Shown: one piece after another, positions 18,734 through 26,770 of the stretch
Layout of the letters: each line of letters opens with the position of its first letter
How positions within the stretch are numbered: the first letter of the stretch is position 1
Source: Stenotrophomonas sp. NA06056
Lineage (GTDB): Bacteria > Pseudomonadota > Gammaproteobacteria > Xanthomonadales > Xanthomonadaceae
Direction: 5' to 3'
Assembly: GCF_013364355.1 (NCBI RefSeq)
Contig: NZ_CP054931.1
Coordinates: forward strand, 2,170,001-2,234,000
Length of the DNA: 64,000 nt
Notes under the pieces: model-generated
The model's database searches: none
Seen by the model: only the letters and a program-made list of their open reading frames with translations
What the model was told of the DNA's origin: nothing
Position numbers and translations under genes: made by a program

Positions 18734-19905
18734 TGCCCTCCCCCCTGAGCAGCAACGCCAGCGCACCGACACCGGGCGGTAGTGGCAATGCCGCCAGTGC
18801 ACGCACCTCAAGCAGTGATTCGGGCAAGGATTTTGGCAGGATGCTGCAGGGCGGCAGCGCATCCACACGCAATGCCAGCGCCGCGGGCACCGCCAGCACG
18901 GGCAGCAGCCCGGCGAAACCGGGCGACGCAACGTCCACCTCCGATGGCAAGCAGGACACGTCGACGACGCGGCCGGGCGACGGCGAAACAGCCGCCACGG
19001 ACGCCACGGCATCGACGCCTGCTGCACCGGCAACACCCGCAACCGCCGGCGACGAGGACACCCCGCCCAGCACGGACGACGCACCCTGGCCGCCACTGGG
19101 TCTGGCCGGACTGATGCTGGCCGTGCCCACCGGCGTCGATCCGGTAGCCGTGGTGCCGACGCCGACAGCCAGCGACGCCGAGGCTGGCGCGCTGCCCACG
19201 GCCGCCACGGCACTTCCGGCCGCCGCAGTGGCGGCCAACGCAGCACAAGGTGCGGCAGCGCCAGCCGCCAACGCATCGGCATCCGCTGCCGGCGACGGTG
19301 AAGCCAGCGGCCTGCCGTTGCCCGAGCTGGTGCTGGGTGGCAAGGCGTTGGATCGTGCCGATGACGGTGACAGCCTGCAGATCGGCGACCGCGCACCGCC
19401 GGCGCCGCTGCAGCCCCCGCTGCCCGCCGCCCTGCAGGACCTGAAGGCCGCACTGGCCAGCAATGCCGTCTTCAATGGCGAACCCACACCGAAGCCGGTG
19501 CTGGGCGACGATGGCTTCGACCAGGCCATCGGCGCGCGCATCGGCTGGCTGGCGGACCAGAAGATCGGCCATGCCCATATCCGCCTCAATCCGGAAGACC
19601 TCGGCCCGGTGGACGTGCGCCTGCAGATGAACGGCGACAAGGTCCATGCCAGCTTCAGCAGCCCGCATGTCGATGTCCGCCAGGCGCTGGAAAGCAGCCT
19701 GCCGCGCCTGCGTGAACTGCTCGGCGAGCAGGGCTTCCAGCTGGCGCATGCCGATGTCGGCCAGCAGCACAGTGGTGACGGCAATCCGGGCAGCCAGGCC
19801 ACCGGTGGCGGTCGCGGCGGTGACGGAGAACCGTCACTGGGCGATACCACGGTATCGGCGTCGCAGTTGATCCGCCAGCGCGGGTTGCTGGACGCGTACG
19901 CCTGA
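18730..19905 (+). CDS. fliK: FliK, hook-length control protein
   Basis: 391 residues. About the first 230 are low-complexity Ala/Thr/Pro/Ser, as expected for the exported ruler part. The conserved C-terminal domain (about 265-350) contains KIGHAHIRLNPEDLGPVDVRLQ and the pattern VRQALESSLPRLRELLGEQG, which acts on FlhB to switch export specificity. The start is GTG 18730 overlapping the fliJ stop; ATG 18733 is equally possible. It is the last gene of the fliE operon; repeats follow. Confidence 0.93.
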   Translation: MMPSPLSSNASAPTPGGSGNAASARTSSSDSGKDFGRMLQGGSASTRNASAAGTASTGSSPAKPGDATSTSDGKQDTSTTRPGDGETAATDATASTPAAPATPATAGDEDTPPSTDDAPWPPLGLAGLMLAVPTGVDPVAVVPTPTASDAEAGALPTAATALPAAAVAANAAQGAAAPAANASASAAGDGEASGLPLPELVLGGKALDRADDGDSLQIGDRAPPAPLQPPLPAALQDLKAALASNAVFNGEPTPKPVLGDDGFDQAIGARIGWLADQKIGHAHIRLNPEDLGPVDVRLQMNGDKVHASFSSPHVDVRQALESSLPRLRELLGEQGFQLAHADVGQQHSGDGNPGSQATGGGRGGDGEPSLGDTTVSASQLIRQRGLLDAYA

Positions 19906-19910
19906 CAGGC

Positions 19911-19982
19911 GTGCCAACCAAGGTTGGCACCCACCAGAGCAGGACGGTTGGCACCCACCAGAACACACGGTTGGCACCCACC
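19911..19982 (+). repeat. GTGCC-GGCAC palindrome with CCCACC tails
   Basis: GTGCCAACCAAGGTTGGCAC is followed by three GGTTGGCACCCACC units. Together with 12821-12874 it forms one family, with A-T here replacing G-C pairs there. It directly follows the fliK stop. Confidence 0.65.
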
Positions 19983-19985
19983 TGG

Positions 19986-20045
19986 GTAGCGCCGGGCCAT
20001 GCCCGGCGGATACCCGACATTCCGCCGGGCATGGCCCGGCGCTAC
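19986..20045. repeat. Inverted pair of SMAG-type repeats
   Basis: GTAG-GCCGGGC-CAT-GCCCGGC (19986-20008) and its reverse (20023-20045, ending CTAC) face each other over a 14-base spacer, so the whole can fold as one long hairpin. It may terminate the fliE operon before the fliL promoter. Confidence 0.8.
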
Positions 20046-20093
20046 CGATATCAACACCCGACGGAATTCCGTCGCCCCCCTCCCCGACCGCTC

Positions 20094-20109
20094 CGGCACG
20101 CCCCTTGCA
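20094..20109 (+). promoter_or_regulatory. Sigma-54 promoter of the fliL operon
   Basis: CGGCACG, 4 bases, TTGCA, with GG (20095-20096) and GC (20107-20108) at canonical spacing; near-identical to the fliE promoter. It drives fliLMNOPQR. Confidence 0.9.
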
Positions 20110-20144
20110 TATCCCGGTGAAGCAACCCTCAGGAGCTTCACCCC

Positions 20145-20660
20145 GTGGCCGCAGCCGCTGACAAAACCAAGAAGACCGCCGACAAGGACAAGACCGCCAA
20201 GCCGCGTAGTCCGATCCTGATCACCGCCCTGGTCGCTGTACTGGCCGCCGGCGCCGCCGGTGGCGGGGTGTGGTTCTTCACCCAGTCCAAGCACGAAGAC
20301 AAGACCGCGCAGGCACCGAAGAAGACCACCACCCCGGCTCCGGCCCAGTACTTCGCGCTGGAACCGGCGTTCGTGGTCAACCTCAACGGCTCGATCGACG
20401 GCCCGCGCTACCTGCAGGTGGAAGTGCAACTGATGACCCGGGATCCCGCCGCGCTGGAAGCGATCAAGACCCATGCCCCGGCCATCCGCGCACGCCTGCT
20501 GATGCTGTTCTCGCAGGTCAGCCCACAGCAGATCGCCGACATCGCCGGCAAGCAGAAGCTGCAGGCCGATTCGCTGGCCGAAGTGCAGAAGGTGCTGAAG
20601 GCCGAGACCGGCAGCAACGGTGCCGACGACCTGCTGTTCACCAGCTTCGTGACCCAGTAA
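20145..20660 (+). CDS. fliL: FliL, stator-associated basal body protein
   Basis: 171 residues, GTG start with AGGAG upstream. A Lys-rich cytoplasmic tail (about 1-24) is followed by one membrane segment (about 26-45, ILITALVAVLAAGAAGGGVWFF) and a periplasmic FliL domain (about 65-171) with YFALEPAFVVNL and GPRYLQVEVQLM. It surrounds and supports the stator. First gene of its sigma-54 operon. Confidence 0.93.
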   Translation: MAAAADKTKKTADKDKTAKPRSPILITALVAVLAAGAAGGGVWFFTQSKHEDKTAQAPKKTTTPAPAQYFALEPAFVVNLNGSIDGPRYLQVEVQLMTRDPAALEAIKTHAPAIRARLLMLFSQVSPQQIADIAGKQKLQADSLAEVQKVLKAETGSNGADDLLFTSFVTQ

Positions 20661-20670
20661 GGGCTCCCCG

Positions 20671-21675
20671 ATGAATGACCTGCTGTCCCAGGATGAGATC
20701 GATGCCCTGTTGCATGGCGTGGACAGCGGCGCGGTCGAAACCGAGCCGGACGCCCCCAGTGGCGAAGCACGCTCCTACGATTTCGCCAGCCAGGACCGCA
20801 TCATCCGCGGTCGCATGCCCACGTTGGAAATGGTCCACGAGCGCTTCGCGCGCCTGTGGCGGATCGGCCTGTTCAATCTGATCCGGCGTTCGGCCGAACT
20901 GTCCGTGCGCGGCATCGAGCTGATCAAGTTCAACGACTACATGCATTCGCTGTATGTGCCGACCAACCTGAACCTGATCCGTTTCAAGCCACTGCGCGGC
21001 ACCGGCCTGATCGTGTTCGAGCCAACCCTGGTGTTCGCCATCGTCGACAACTTCTTCGGGGGTGACGGGCGCTATCCGACGCGCATCGAAGGTCGCGAGT
21101 TCACCGCCACCGAAATGCGGGTGATCCACCTGCTGCTGAAGCAGACCTTCGCCGACCTGCGCGAAGCCTGGGCACCGGTGATGGACGTGGACTTCGAGTA
21201 CATCAACTCGGAGATCAACCCGCACTTCGCCAACATCGTGACGCCGCGCGAATACGTGGTGGTGTGCCGCCTGCATGTCGAACTCGACGGCGGTGGCGGC
21301 GACATCCACGTGACCCTGCCGTACTCGATGCTGGAGCCGATCCGCGAACTGCTCGACGCCGGCATCCAGAGCGACCGCAACGACCGCGACGAAAGCTGGG
21401 GCCGCACCCTGCGCGAGCAGCTCAACGTGGCCGAAGTCACCCTGTCCAGCGTGCTGGCCAGCAAGCGCATGACCCTGCGCGACCTGACCCAGCTGAAGGT
21501 CGGCGACATCCTGCCGATCGACCTCAGCCCACAGGTGCCGCTGTGCGTGGAGAACATCCCGGTGTTCACCGGTGAGTTCGGCGTCGCCAACGGCATGAAC
21601 GCCGTAAAGATCACCGCTACCCATCCGCCGGGCACCCGTCCGCGCGTACCCGTCATCCAGGAAGACCCGCAATGA
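20671..21675 (+). CDS. fliM: FliM, motor switch protein
   Basis: 334 residues. The N-terminal peptide LLSQDEIDALLHGV is the site that binds phosphorylated CheY. The middle CheC-like domain (about 45-230) and the C-terminal SpoA domain (about 250-325, VTLSSVLASKRMTLRDL) bind FliG and FliN. Similar peptides occur twice in the CheA encoded at 34399. It overlaps fliN by ATGA. Confidence 0.96.
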   Translation: MNDLLSQDEIDALLHGVDSGAVETEPDAPSGEARSYDFASQDRIIRGRMPTLEMVHERFARLWRIGLFNLIRRSAELSVRGIELIKFNDYMHSLYVPTNLNLIRFKPLRGTGLIVFEPTLVFAIVDNFFGGDGRYPTRIEGREFTATEMRVIHLLLKQTFADLREAWAPVMDVDFEYINSEINPHFANIVTPREYVVVCRLHVELDGGGGDIHVTLPYSMLEPIRELLDAGIQSDRNDRDESWGRTLREQLNVAEVTLSSVLASKRMTLRDLTQLKVGDILPIDLSPQVPLCVENIPVFTGEFGVANGMNAVKITATHPPGTRPRVPVIQEDPQ

Positions 21676-22007
21676 ACGATATCGACGCCCTCGAACCGAC
21701 CCCGGCACAGTTCACCAACCTGCAGGCCGATGAGGCGACCGGCCCGGATTTGAACCTGGACGTGATCCTCGACGTGCCGGTGACCTTGTCGCTGGAAGTC
21801 GGCCGCGCCCGCCTGCCGATCCGCAACCTGCTGCAGCTCAACCAGGGTTCGGTGGTCGAGCTGGAGCGTGGTGCTGGTGAATCGCTGGATGTGTTCGTCA
21901 ACGGCACGCTGATCGCCCACGGCGAAGTGGTTGTGATCAACGACCGCTTCGGCGTGCGCCTGACCGATGTGGTCAGCCCCAGCGAGCGGATCCGGAGACT
22001 GCGTTGA
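21672..22007 (+). CDS. fliN: FliN, motor switch C-ring protein
   Basis: 111 residues. The SpoA domain (about 30-108) shows the signature DVPVTLSLEVGRARLPIRNLLQL, GSVVELERGAGE and ALIAHGEVVVINDRFGVRLT-type pattern. It builds the base of the C-ring and docks FliH. It overlaps the next gene through TTGA. Confidence 0.95.
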   Translation: MNDIDALEPTPAQFTNLQADEATGPDLNLDVILDVPVTLSLEVGRARLPIRNLLQLNQGSVVELERGAGESLDVFVNGTLIAHGEVVVINDRFGVRLTDVVSPSERIRRLR

Positions 22008-22411
22008 GCCTGCTCGCCGCCACCACGTTGGCCGTCGCCAAGACGGCCCCGCAGATCGGCCAGCATGCGCCGGCCGCACCGAGCCTGTTCGGTGCGGTGC
22101 TGGCCCTGCTGGCCGTGCTGGCCCTGGTCATCGGCCTGGGCTGGCTGCTCAAGCGGCTGCCCGGCAGCGGCTTCCGCCCGGCCGAGGGCATGAAGCTGGT
22201 GGCGAGCCTGAATGTCGGTGCCAAGGAACGCGTGGTGGTGGTCGAGGTCAATGGGCAGCAACTGCTGCTGGGCGTGACCGCAGGCGGCATCAACGCCCTG
22301 CATACCCTGCCCGAACCACTGCCACCGCCCGCGCCGGTACGCGTACCCGATCTGAAGAACCTGCCGAATTTCGCCCAGCTGCTGCAACAGCGGCTGCGCA
22401 AGGACCCCTGA
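22004..22411 (+). CDS. fliO: FliO, export gate assembly protein
   Basis: 135 residues with a TTG start overlapping the fliN stop. One membrane segment (about 28-48, LLAVLALVIGLGWLLKRL) is followed by a cytoplasmic domain with VVVVEVNGQQLLLGVTAGGI, the family hallmark. FliO helps assemble the FliP-FliR gate. It is the least conserved gate gene, but position between fliN and fliP is diagnostic. Confidence 0.9.
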   Translation: MSLLAATTLAVAKTAPQIGQHAPAAPSLFGAVLALLAVLALVIGLGWLLKRLPGSGFRPAEGMKLVASLNVGAKERVVVVEVNGQQLLLGVTAGGINALHTLPEPLPPPAPVRVPDLKNLPNFAQLLQQRLRKDP

Positions 22412-22412
22412 C

Positions 22413-23192
22413 ATGCGTCTGACCCGCTCCCGTCTTGCCACCCTGCTGCCGTGGCTGACCCTGATCGCCCTGTGCCTGCTGCCTGCGTTGGCGTTCGCCG
22501 CCCCGGGCGCGCCGACCACGCCGCTGCCTGACATCAACGTTGGCAAGATCGGCGGTGCGCCGGTCAGCCTGCCGCTGCAGACGCTGCTGCTGATGACGGC
22601 GATCACACTGATCCCGTCGATGCTGCTGGTGCTGACCTCCTTCACCCGCATCATCATCGTGCTGGGCCTGCTGCGGCAGGCACTGGGCACCGGCCAGACG
22701 CCGTCCAACCAGGTGCTGCTGGGCCTGGCGCTGTTCCTCACCGCGATGATCATGCTGCCGACCTGGGACAAGGCCTGGAGCACCGGCATGGCGCCCTACC
22801 TCAATGGCGAGATCGACTTCCAGACCGCCTGGACGCTGACTACCACGCCACTGCGCGCCTTCATGCTGGCGCAGATCCGCGAGACCGACCTGATGACCTT
22901 CGCCGGCATCGCCGGGCACGGCACCTACGCCAGCCCCGATGCGATTCCGTTCCCGGTGCTGGTCGCTTCGTTCGTCACCAGCGAACTGAAGACCGCCTTC
23001 GAGATCGGCTTCCTCATCTTCATCCCGTTCGTGATCATCGATCTGGTCGTGGCCAGTGTGCTGATGTCGATGGGCATGATGATGCTGTCGCCGATGCTGG
23101 TCTCTGCGCCATTCAAGATCCTGCTGTTCGTGCTGGTCGACGGCTGGGTGCTGACCGTCGGCACGCTGGCGGCGAGCTTCAATCCGGCCTGA
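22413..23192 (+). CDS. fliP: FliP, export gate protein
   Basis: 259 residues with a cleavable signal peptide (to about residue 30) and then four membrane segments. Family signatures are present: LVLTSFTRIIIVLGLLRQALGT and GNEFETAFEIGF-like ELKTAFEIGFLIFIPFVIIDL. AAGGA lies upstream of ATG 22413. It forms the core of the export channel. Confidence 0.96.
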   Translation: MRLTRSRLATLLPWLTLIALCLLPALAFAAPGAPTTPLPDINVGKIGGAPVSLPLQTLLLMTAITLIPSMLLVLTSFTRIIIVLGLLRQALGTGQTPSNQVLLGLALFLTAMIMLPTWDKAWSTGMAPYLNGEIDFQTAWTLTTTPLRAFMLAQIRETDLMTFAGIAGHGTYASPDAIPFPVLVASFVTSELKTAFEIGFLIFIPFVIIDLVVASVLMSMGMMMLSPMLVSAPFKILLFVLVDGWVLTVGTLAASFNPA

Positions 23193-23232
23193 CAGACGCG
23201 ACGCCGGATAGTGCCGGCCGCCGCATTGACCA

Positions 23233-23256
23233 CCGCCGGACGTGGCCCGGCGCTAC
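23233..23256 (-). repeat. Degenerate SMAG-type repeat inside the fli operon
   Basis: CCGCCGGACGTGGCCCGGCGCTAC resembles the unit at 20023-20045 with two or three changes; a partial partner (TAGTGCCGGCCGCC, about 23209-23222) precedes it. It separates fliP and fliQ, which are otherwise co-oriented and close. Confidence 0.55.
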
Positions 23257-23269
23257 CAATGGAACCCTG

Positions 23270-23539
23270 ATGTCCCCCGAACTTGCCCTGACCGAACTGC
23301 GTGGCGGCCTGATCACCGTGCTGTGGGTGGCCGGCCCACTGCTGCTGACCGTACTGGTGGTCGGCGTTGTGGTGGGCGTGGTGCAGGCTGCGACCCAGCT
23401 CAACGAACCCACCATCGCCTTCGTTGCCAAGGCTGCCGCCCTCACCGCCGTGCTGTTCGCACTGGGCAGCCTGTTGATCGGCCATCTGGTCGAGTTCACC
23501 ACGCTGCTGTTCCAGCGCATACCGCACCTGATCGGCTAG
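23270..23539 (+). CDS. fliQ: FliQ, export gate protein
   Basis: 89 residues with two membrane segments (about 15-38 and 52-72) and the family pattern GVVQAATQLNEPTIAFVAKAA. It is a gate subunit beside FliP and FliR. GGAA precedes the ATG. Confidence 0.95.
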   Translation: MSPELALTELRGGLITVLWVAGPLLLTVLVVGVVVGVVQAATQLNEPTIAFVAKAAALTAVLFALGSLLIGHLVEFTTLLFQRIPHLIG

Positions 23540-23555
23540 ACGGACGCGCACGAAG

Positions 23556-24347
23556 ATGGACGCCGCCACCCAGATGGCTGCCGACGGCCTGAATGCCTTC
23601 GGCATGATCGGCACCGTGTTGTGGACCATGCTGCGCATCGGCGCGGTGGCCATGGCAATGCCGATGATCGGGACCCGCGCCGTGCCTGCCCGGGTGCGCG
23701 TGATGCTGGCCGGCACCCTGGCCATCGCACTGGCACCCTTGCTGCCACCGGTACCGGACTGGACCGGCTTCGACGCCGCCACCGTACTGACCATCGCCCG
23801 CGAGCTGGCGATCGGCGTGGCCATCGGCTTCATGCTGCGGCTGGTGTTCGAGGCCGGCGCCATGGCCGGCGAACTGGTCGCCCAAGGCACCGGCCTGGCG
23901 TTTGCGCAGATGAGCGACCCGCTGCGCGGCGGCACCTCCGGTGTCATCGGCCAGTGGTTCTATCTGTTGTTCGGGCTGCTGTTCTTCACCGCCAACGGCC
24001 ATCTGGCGTTGATCTCGCTGGTGGTGGACAGCTACCGCGCCCTGCCCATCGGCGCACCGCTGCCCGACCCGCATGCCTTCTTCAGCATCGCCCCGACCTT
24101 CCTGCTGACTGTGCTGCGTGGGGCGCTGACCCTGGCCATCCCGCTGACCGTGGCGATGCTGGCGGTGAACCTGGCCTTCGGCGTGCTGGCCCGCGCCGCG
24201 CCGGCACTGAACCCGATCCAGCTGGGCCTGCCGGTCTCGCTGCTGCTGGGCCTCTTCCTGCTGACCCTGCTGGTGGGCGAAATGGGCCCGCCGGTGCAGC
24301 GCCTGTTCGATGCCGCTTTCGAGGCTGCCGGTGCAGTGACCCGCTGA
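23556..24347 (+). CDS. fliR: FliR, export gate protein
   Basis: 263 residues, about six membrane segments, with RIGAVAMAMPMIGTRAVPARVRV and the conserved GELVAQGTGLAFAQM stretch. It completes the FliPQR gate. It is the last gene of the fliL operon. Confidence 0.95.
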   Translation: MDAATQMAADGLNAFGMIGTVLWTMLRIGAVAMAMPMIGTRAVPARVRVMLAGTLAIALAPLLPPVPDWTGFDAATVLTIARELAIGVAIGFMLRLVFEAGAMAGELVAQGTGLAFAQMSDPLRGGTSGVIGQWFYLLFGLLFFTANGHLALISLVVDSYRALPIGAPLPDPHAFFSIAPTFLLTVLRGALTLAIPLTVAMLAVNLAFGVLARAAPALNPIQLGLPVSLLLGLFLLTLLVGEMGPPVQRLFDAAFEAAGAVTR

Positions 24348-24510
24348 CGCGGTCGTCACGTTTTGCTGCTTGCCGTCCCCCCCGGTGCCCGCGTTACAGT
24401 GAATGGGCAGCGACCGGGGGGACGCTGCAACCGGCGGCCCCAGGGTCGCTTGCCTTACGCATGCCCCACCGTAGTTTTTCCGTTGACAGGCAGGTCCGGG
24501 AGACTGACGA

Positions 24511-26637
24511 ATGCTGGAAGGCACGTACAACCCGTGGCTGGTGGCCACCTCATTGCTGGTTGCAGTGATGGCGTCCTACACCGCGCTGGCGATGGCCGGG
24601 CGCACCGTCACCGCGCCCGGCAAGGGCGCGACCTGGTGGTGGCGACTGGGCGGCGGATTTGCGATGGGGCTGGGCATCTGGTCGATGCACTTCATCGGCA
24701 TGCTCGCCTTCGACCTGCCCATTCCGTTGGGCTACGACCTGCCCATCACCCTGCTGTCGCTGGCACTGGCGATCGGCTCATCGGTGTTCGCGCTGTGGCT
24801 GGTATCGCTGCGCACCCTGCCCCATCCACGCTTGGCCGGCGGGGCACTGCTGATGGGCAGCGGCATCGCCAGCATGCATTACGTGGGCATGGCCGCGATG
24901 CGCATGCGACCGGGCATCGACTACCAGCCGGTGTGGCTGCTGCTGTCGCTGCTGGTTGCGGTGGCCGCGTCGTGGACCGCGCTGTACGTGGCCTTCCGCC
25001 TGCGCGCGCAGCACACCCGCATCGGCGACCGCCTGGCCGCCGCCGGCCTGCTCGGCCTGGCCATCGTCGGCATGCACTACACCGGCATGGCCGCCGCACG
25101 CTTTCCCGATGGCAGCGTCTGCGGTGCGGCAGTGGGCGATGGCCTGCAGAACAACTGGCTGGCGATGCTGGTGGTGGTGCTGACCGTGGCGATCCTGGCG
25201 GTGGTGCTGGTGGTGTCCTGGCTGGACCAGCGGGTGGAGGCGCAGCTGCTGCGCCTGCGCAATTCGCTGCTCAGCACGTCGCTGACCGACGCCCAGCAGG
25301 AACTGACCCAGGCCGCGCTGCACGACCCGCTCACCCGCCTGCCGAACCGGCTGCTGCTGCAGCGGCGCATCGTGCAGGCACTGGCCGAGGCCGAACAGGG
25401 CGGCAGCCGCTTCGCGGTGATGTTCATGGACCTGGATGGCTTCAAGCAGGTCAACGATGCCTATGGCCACCAGGCCGGTGACGCGCTGCTGGTGGCGGTG
25501 GCCGAACGCACCCGCCAGCTGCTGCGACCGCACGATCTGCTGGCACGGCTGGGCGGCGACGAATTCGTGCTGGTGGTGCGCATCGAGCACGATGAAGACC
25601 TGCCGACCCTGGCCCGGCGCATCCTGCAGGCGGTGGGCAGCGGCCCGCTGCTGCCGGACAACGAGCTGCAGGTGACCGCCAGCATCGGCATCGCGATCTG
25701 TCCCGACCATGCGGCCAGCGAACGCCAGCTGATGGCCTTCGCCGATGCCGCGATGTACCAGGCCAAGGAGTCCGGCCGCAACGCTTTCGTGCTGTTTGCC
25801 GACTGGATGAACGACAGCGCCGAGCAGCAGTTCCGCCTTCTGGCCGACCTGCGTCGGGCGATCGGCAGCGAGCAGCTGTTCCTGCATTACCAGCCGAAGA
25901 TCCGTGTGGCCACCCAGAAAGTGGCCGGCGCCGAGGCGCTGATCCGCTGGCGCCACCCGGAACAGGGCCTGATTCCGCCCGACCGCTTCATCCGCCTGGC
26001 CGAGCGCAGTGGTGCGATCAACGAAATCGGCCGCTGGGCGCTTGACCAGGCCTGCCAGCAGCTGCGCCACTGGCACGATGCTGGCCATGACAGCTGGACG
26101 ATGTCGGTGAACCTGTCGCCGGTGCAGTTCAGTTCGCCGCACCTGTTGCAGGACGTCCGCGAGGTGATCGAGCGCTACGCGATCGCCCCGCGCAATCTGG
26201 TACTGGAGATCACCGAAAGCACGGTGATGCGCGATACCGACACCAGCCTGCGCCTGCTGCAGAGCTTCTCCGCGCTGGGCGTGGGCATCTCGATCGATGA
26301 TTTCGGTACCGGTTACTCCAGCCTGCTGTACCTCAAGCGCCTGCCCGCCACCGAGATCAAGATCGACCATGCGTTCGTGCGCGACCTGGAACACAGCGCC
26401 GAAGACGTGGTGATCGTGTCGGCCATCGTTGCGCTGGGCCATGCGTTGGACATGGACATCGTGGCCGAGGGCGTGGAGACCGCGGCGCAGCGCGCCTATC
26501 TGGAACGCCTGGGCTGCGACTACCTGCAGGGCTTCCTGTTGGGCCGGCCAGTGGACGCGGCCCGTTTCATGCAGCTGCACGACCTGCCGCGGCCACGGGT
26601 GGAAATGGCCAGCGGGCCGCCCCGCAACCCCCAGTAG
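24511..26637 (+). CDS. MHYT-GGDEF-EAL c-di-GMP enzyme
   Basis: 708 residues. The N-terminal MHYT sensor (about 1-245) has seven predicted membrane segments and three motif copies: MHFIG (about 59), MHYVG (about 122) and MHYTG (about 188), a domain thought to bind copper and sense a diatomic gas. The GGDEF domain (about 265-430) has an intact GGDEF at about 349-353. The EAL domain (about 440-695) has intact AEALIRW and DDFGTGYSSL motifs, so both synthesis and breakdown of c-di-GMP look possible. It lies between fliR and flhB in a separate unit; TTGACA at 24483 is a possible -35, but no flagellar promoter motif was found. Its stop codon lies inside a SMAG repeat. Likely role: setting c-di-GMP for FleQ, YcgR or the PilZ protein. 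Confidence 0.93.
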   Translation: MLEGTYNPWLVATSLLVAVMASYTALAMAGRTVTAPGKGATWWWRLGGGFAMGLGIWSMHFIGMLAFDLPIPLGYDLPITLLSLALAIGSSVFALWLVSLRTLPHPRLAGGALLMGSGIASMHYVGMAAMRMRPGIDYQPVWLLLSLLVAVAASWTALYVAFRLRAQHTRIGDRLAAAGLLGLAIVGMHYTGMAAARFPDGSVCGAAVGDGLQNNWLAMLVVVLTVAILAVVLVVSWLDQRVEAQLLRLRNSLLSTSLTDAQQELTQAALHDPLTRLPNRLLLQRRIVQALAEAEQGGSRFAVMFMDLDGFKQVNDAYGHQAGDALLVAVAERTRQLLRPHDLLARLGGDEFVLVVRIEHDEDLPTLARRILQAVGSGPLLPDNELQVTASIGIAICPDHAASERQLMAFADAAMYQAKESGRNAFVLFADWMNDSAEQQFRLLADLRRAIGSEQLFLHYQPKIRVATQKVAGAEALIRWRHPEQGLIPPDRFIRLAERSGAINEIGRWALDQACQQLRHWHDAGHDSWTMSVNLSPVQFSSPHLLQDVREVIERYAIAPRNLVLEITESTVMRDTDTSLRLLQSFSALGVGISIDDFGTGYSSLLYLKRLPATEIKIDHAFVRDLEHSAEDVVIVSAIVALGHALDMDIVAEGVETAAQRAYLERLGCDYLQGFLLGRPVDAARFMQLHDLPRPRVEMASGPPRNPQ

Positions 26638-26656
26638 ATCCACGCCATGCGTGGAT
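26634..26656 (+). repeat. SMAG-type repeat containing the stop codon of the upstream gene
   Basis: GTAG-ATCCACGC-CAT-GCGTGGAT; the TAG of the GTAG head (26635-26637) is the stop codon of the MHYT-GGDEF-EAL gene. A second copy follows at 26682. Confidence 0.85.
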
Positions 26657-26681
26657 TGCCCTTCCCGCCGAGCCAAACCCC

Positions 26682-26704
26682 GTAGATCCACGCCATGCGT
26701 GGAT
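26682..26704 (+). repeat. SMAG-type repeat, second copy before flhB
   Basis: Identical in its 23 bases to the unit at 26634-26656, in the same direction, 48 bases further on. The flhB sigma-54 promoter begins 18 bases downstream. Confidence 0.85.
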
Positions 26705-26721
26705 GTCCCGCGCCGCCGTCA

Positions 26722-26737
26722 CGGAACGGTTCTTGCA
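26722..26737 (+). promoter_or_regulatory. Sigma-54 promoter of flhB
   Basis: CGGAACG, 4 bases, TTGCA, with GG (26723-26724) and GC (26735-26736) at canonical spacing; two mismatches in the -24 element. The flhB ATG is 34 bases downstream. Confidence 0.75.
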
Positions 26738-26770
26738 CGCACCCCGGCATCCCCTGCTGCAGTGCCTGTG

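Noticed and set aside
24380..24460. Riboswitch, such as a c-di-GMP aptamer, before the GGDEF-EAL gene
   Set aside because: There are GC-rich hairpins (for example CAGCG...CGCTG near 24408) but no conserved aptamer sequence that I can recognise.
26429..26770. Upstream extension of the flhB frame
   Set aside because: It overlaps the 3' end of the GGDEF-EAL gene in another frame, two SMAG repeats and the sigma-54 promoter.
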